DNA from: Pseudolysobacter antarcticus
GTDB taxonomy: Bacteria; Pseudomonadota; Gammaproteobacteria; Xanthomonadales; Rhodanobacteraceae
Length of the DNA: 64,000 nucleotides
Assembly (NCBI RefSeq): GCF_004168365.1
Contig: NZ_CP035704.1
Location: 1,612,001-1,676,000, forward strand
Direction of reading: 5' to 3'
Shown here in pieces: positions 61,290-64,000 of the stretch (its first letter is position 1; every line of letters starts with the position of its first letter). The translations under genes were made by a program, and so were the position numbers. The notes below the pieces were generated by a model, which did not search any database, had not been told where the DNA came from, and saw only the letters and a program-made list of their open reading frames with translations.

Positions 61290-63686
61290 ATGACCGACCT
61301 AGCCATCCGCACCGCGCAGCGATCCGACTTGAACGTGCGTTCTGCCGATGGCCTCGTCGAGCGTTTGGCCGAAAAATACCGCGATCGCATCACCGGCTAC
61401 TTTCGTTTGCCGGCGACATCACCGAGCTACGCGCCGTTTCCAGAAGCACTCTCTCAATCCACGCGCGCTGCACTGGCAAGTCGCGGCATCGAACAGCTCT
61501 ATTCGCATCAACGTGCCGCCTGGGATATCAGTGCGCGTGGCGAGAACGTGGTCGTGGTCACGCCAACAGCTTCGGGCAAATCGCTGTGCTACCACTTACC
61601 AGTCATCGAGGCCGTTCGCGCGCGTCGCGCCAAAGCGCTGTACTTGTTTCCAACCAAAGCGCTCGCGCAGGATCAAGTCGCCGAGTTACTGGAACTCAAT
61701 CGCGCCGGTGAGCTCGGTGTGCGTGCCTTCACCTTCGATGGCGATACTCCCAGCGACGCACGCCAAGCCATTCGCGTGCATGGCGATATCGTTGTCAGCA
61801 ATCCCGATATGCTCCACCAGGCGATCTTGCCGCATCACACCAAGTGGGCGCAGTTCTTTGAGCAGCTTGAGTTCGTCGTGATCGACGAGGTGCACAGCTA
61901 TCGCGGCGTGTTCGGATCGCACGTGGCGAATGTGATACGGCGTCTGAAACGCGTCTGTGCGTTCTACGGCGCGCATCCCAAGTTCATCCTGTGCTCGGCG
62001 ACGATCGGCAATGCCAAAGAGCATGCGGAAGCGCTCGTCGGCGAAGACGTCATCGCGATCAGCGAGAGCGGTGCGCCACGCGGTGAGCGACACATCCTGC
62101 TGTGGAACCCGCCCGTGGTGAATGCGGATCTCGGTATCCGCGCCTCAGCGCGCTCGCAGTCCAACCGCATCGCACGCCATGCCATCCGCGCGAAACTCAA
62201 AACGATCGTGTTTGCTCAGTCACGCTTGATGGTCGAAGTGCTCACCAAGTACCTGAAAGATGTATTCGATTCCGATGCACGCAAACCGGAACGCATCCGC
62301 GCCTATCGCGGCGGTTATCTGCCCACAGAACGGCGCAGCACGGAACGATCGTTGCGTGCTGGCACCATCGACGGTGTGGTCACGACTTCAGCGCTCGAAC
62401 TCGGTGTGGATATCGGCTCGCTCGATGTTGCCATCCTCAATGGCTATCCCGGCTCAATCGCCGCGACGTGGCAGCGACTCGGCCGCGCGGGTAGGCGACA
62501 ACGTCCATCGCTAGGAATTCTGGTGGCATCCAGTCAGGCGCTGGATCAATACGTGGTGCGCCACCCGGAGTTCTTCGAACACGCGCCGCCTGAAACCGCG
62601 CGCATCGCGCCGGACCAGTTGCTGATCCTGCTCGATCACATCCGTTGCGCTGCCTTCGAGTTGCCGTTTGCCACAGGCGACCGGTTTGGCACCGTCGTCG
62701 TTGATGACTTTCTGGAAGTTTTGTCCGAGTCGGGCGTACTACACCGCGAGGGCGAGCGGTGGGACTGGATTGCCGATAGCTATCCGGCACAAGCCGTCAG
62801 CCTGCGCTCGGTCGCCGATGGCAACTTTGTTGTGGTGGATCGCAGCCAAGGCAAACAAACCATCATCGCCGAAGTGGACTATTCCTCCGCCGCGCTCACG
62901 TTGTACGAAGGTGCGATCTACATGATCCAGTCGCAACCGTATCAGGTGGAAACCTTAGACTGGCCAGGGCGCAAAGCCTTCGTCACACGAACGACGGTGG
63001 ATTACTACACGGATGCCATTGACTTCACCAAGCTCAAAGTCCTGGAACGCTTTGATGGATCCAACGCGGGCGAGGGCACGTGTCATCACGGCGAGGTGCA
63101 TGTCGTGCGGCGCGTCAGCGGATACAAGAAAATCCGTTTTTATTCGCATGAAAATATTGGCTACGGCCCAGTCTCATTGCCGGACCAAGAATTACAGACG
63201 AGTGCGGTGTGGTGGCAACTGGATCAACCGACGTTGGACGGCGCGTTTGCCAGTCGACAGGACGCGCTCGACGGCTTTCTCGGCGCGGCGTATGCGCTGC
63301 ACACCGTCGCGTCGTTGGCCGTCATGGCCGAGGCGCGTGACCTCCAACAGTCCGTGGGATCGGGCGAAGCAGCGTATTTTGCTACCACGGATCAACGCGG
63401 CCGCGGGCAGTGGCGCGACGCCGAAGGCAAGCCAAAGAATCCGGACACTGCGGCCGCGTTTCTGCCGACGGTATATCTCTACGATAATTATCCCGGAGGC
63501 ATTGGTCTGAGCGAACCCTTGTTTCGACGAGCCGCTGAACTCATTGCCAAGGCCAGCGAGCTCGTACGTAGTTGCAGCTGCACGGTCGGTTGTCCGGCGT
63601 GTGTGGGGCCGGTACTCGCTTCGGATGAAAGTACGGGTCGCTCGGCAAAGATATTGGCCGCCACGGTGCTCGACCTGTTCCGATGA
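61290..63686 (+). CDS. MrfA/YprA-like DEAD/DEAH-box DNA-repair helicase
   Basis: A 798-residue superfamily 2 helicase like Bacillus MrfA (YprA), which with the nuclease MrfB repairs mitomycin-type DNA damage. Motifs in order: IEQLYSHQRAAWDI (Q motif), VVTPTASGKSLCYHLP (Walker A, about 89-104), FVVIDEVHSYRGVFGSH (motif II DEVH), LCSATIGNAKEH (motif III), TTSALELGVDIGSLDVAILN and TWQRLGRAGRRQRPS (motifs V and VI). The C-terminal region (DUF1998-like) ends with the zinc-binding four-cysteine cluster SCSCTVGCPACVGPV. The stop overlaps the start of the next gene (ATGA), an MrfB-like nuclease, matching the MrfAB pair. It could have been carried in by the element or belong to the backbone. Confidence 0.92.
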   Translation: MTDLAIRTAQRSDLNVRSADGLVERLAEKYRDRITGYFRLPATSPSYAPFPEALSQSTRAALASRGIEQLYSHQRAAWDISARGENVVVVTPTASGKSLCYHLPVIEAVRARRAKALYLFPTKALAQDQVAELLELNRAGELGVRAFTFDGDTPSDARQAIRVHGDIVVSNPDMLHQAILPHHTKWAQFFEQLEFVVIDEVHSYRGVFGSHVANVIRRLKRVCAFYGAHPKFILCSATIGNAKEHAEALVGEDVIAISESGAPRGERHILLWNPPVVNADLGIRASARSQSNRIARHAIRAKLKTIVFAQSRLMVEVLTKYLKDVFDSDARKPERIRAYRGGYLPTERRSTERSLRAGTIDGVVTTSALELGVDIGSLDVAILNGYPGSIAATWQRLGRAGRRQRPSLGILVASSQALDQYVVRHPEFFEHAPPETARIAPDQLLILLDHIRCAAFELPFATGDRFGTVVVDDFLEVLSESGVLHREGERWDWIADSYPAQAVSLRSVADGNFVVVDRSQGKQTIIAEVDYSSAALTLYEGAIYMIQSQPYQVETLDWPGRKAFVTRTTVDYYTDAIDFTKLKVLERFDGSNAGEGTCHHGEVHVVRRVSGYKKIRFYSHENIGYGPVSLPDQELQTSAVWWQLDQPTLDGAFASRQDALDGFLGAAYALHTVASLAVMAEARDLQQSVGSGEAAYFATTDQRGRGQWRDAEGKPKNPDTAAAFLPTVYLYDNYPGGIGLSEPLFRRAAELIAKASELVRSCSCTVGCPACVGPVLASDESTGRSAKILAATVLDLFR

Positions 63687-64000
63687 GCGAGGTCAAGGAT
63701 CGACTGCGCGCATTGCAGCGACAGAGCGGGCGAGTTGAGGCGACGCCGTCACGTGCCACAGAAATGGTGTCGGAGTTGCGGCGTCTCATTGGGCGCCGCG
63801 ATCGGACGCGGCAATCGTTGGCCGCACCGGCGGGGATTGAGATCGCTGAGGGCGTATTCGCGGTTGAACGGCGGTGGCGTTCTATAAGATCGGAAGAACT
63901 GAGCTTGCCTTGGGGCGATGTTGAACCGGTCAGACGCGAGCGACTCGTATGTTTCGATACCGAAACGACCGGACTCGCTGGCGGCGTTGGCACCAAAGCG
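63683..64000 (+). CDS. MrfB/YprB-like RNase H-fold exonuclease, N-terminal part
   Basis: Only the first 106 residues are in the window. After a charged helical N-terminal region, the start of a DEDD-type exonuclease domain is seen at ERLVCFDTETTGLAGGVGTK, where the D and E of DTET are the first metal ligands. This spacing and the ATGA overlap with the helicase gene match the MrfB (YprB) family, 3' exonuclease partners of MrfA. The rest, including the remaining acidic residues and any TPR part, lies beyond the window. Confidence 0.85.
   Translation, partial: MSEVKDRLRALQRQSGRVEATPSRATEMVSELRRLIGRRDRTRQSLAAPAGIEIAEGVFAVERRWRSIRSEELSLPWGDVEPVRRERLVCFDTETTGLAGGVGTKA

Overview
The window looks like chromosomal DNA from a GC-rich gammaproteobacterium. 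The mix of several TonB-dependent receptors with AraC partners, a TPR-sulfotransferase, a sedolisin protease, ergothioneine genes, a Sig-70_X6-type ECF sigma factor with a TPR kinase, and secreted proteins ending in an IF..GFE-like tail suggests the Xanthomonadales (Rhodanobacteraceae/Lysobacteraceae). That placement is inference from gene content; there is no rRNA in the window.

Layout. 1-9.4 kb: housekeeping and envelope genes: the end of an RND pump, a TIGR03032-type protein, a beta-helix surface protein with an IPTL-CTERM-like tail, two small acetyltransferase-like genes, a YjbR protein, and a two-gene ergothioneine operon (egtB-egtD, ATGA overlap). 9.4-31 kb: a MocR-type regulator, then three paralogous modules, each an AraC regulator followed by a ~940-residue TonB-dependent receptor. 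In all three modules the 435-470 bp between regulator and receptor holds the same two elements. The first is a pair of hairpins whose stems covary, joined by a conserved linker. The second is a conserved -10/leader/RBS block. The linker contains TCCAAA, complementary to the TTTGGA of the receptor's own ribosome-binding site. This is the strongest candidate for an undescribed regulatory system here. A TPR-sulfotransferase, a glycolipid glycosyltransferase and a LytTR two-component pair lie between the modules.

31-42 kb: small exported proteins, a leucine-rich-repeat protein, a TPR Ser/Thr kinase with its ECF sigma factor, and, divergently, a sedolisin (S53) protease and a large secreted protein. 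42.7-49.5 kb: a type I restriction-modification locus in the unusual order R-S-RhuM-M. All three hsd genes carry lesions: a 3' deletion with frame change in hsdR, a frameshift plus an in-frame palindromic repeat in hsdS, and an in-frame amber codon in hsdM. The restriction system is probably dead while rhuM is intact.

49.5-64 kb: a 3' fragment of a tRNA-Glu gene next to a tyrosine integrase marks one end of an integrated element that runs to the right. No second att copy was seen in the window. It carries three tandem beta-propeller genes, a class 3 lipase, a large patatin-like membrane phospholipase, an AT-rich membrane-protein gene, small unknowns, and an MrfA/MrfB-like DNA-repair helicase-nuclease pair whose second gene runs off the window end. 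Whether the MrfAB pair belongs to the element cannot be decided from this window.
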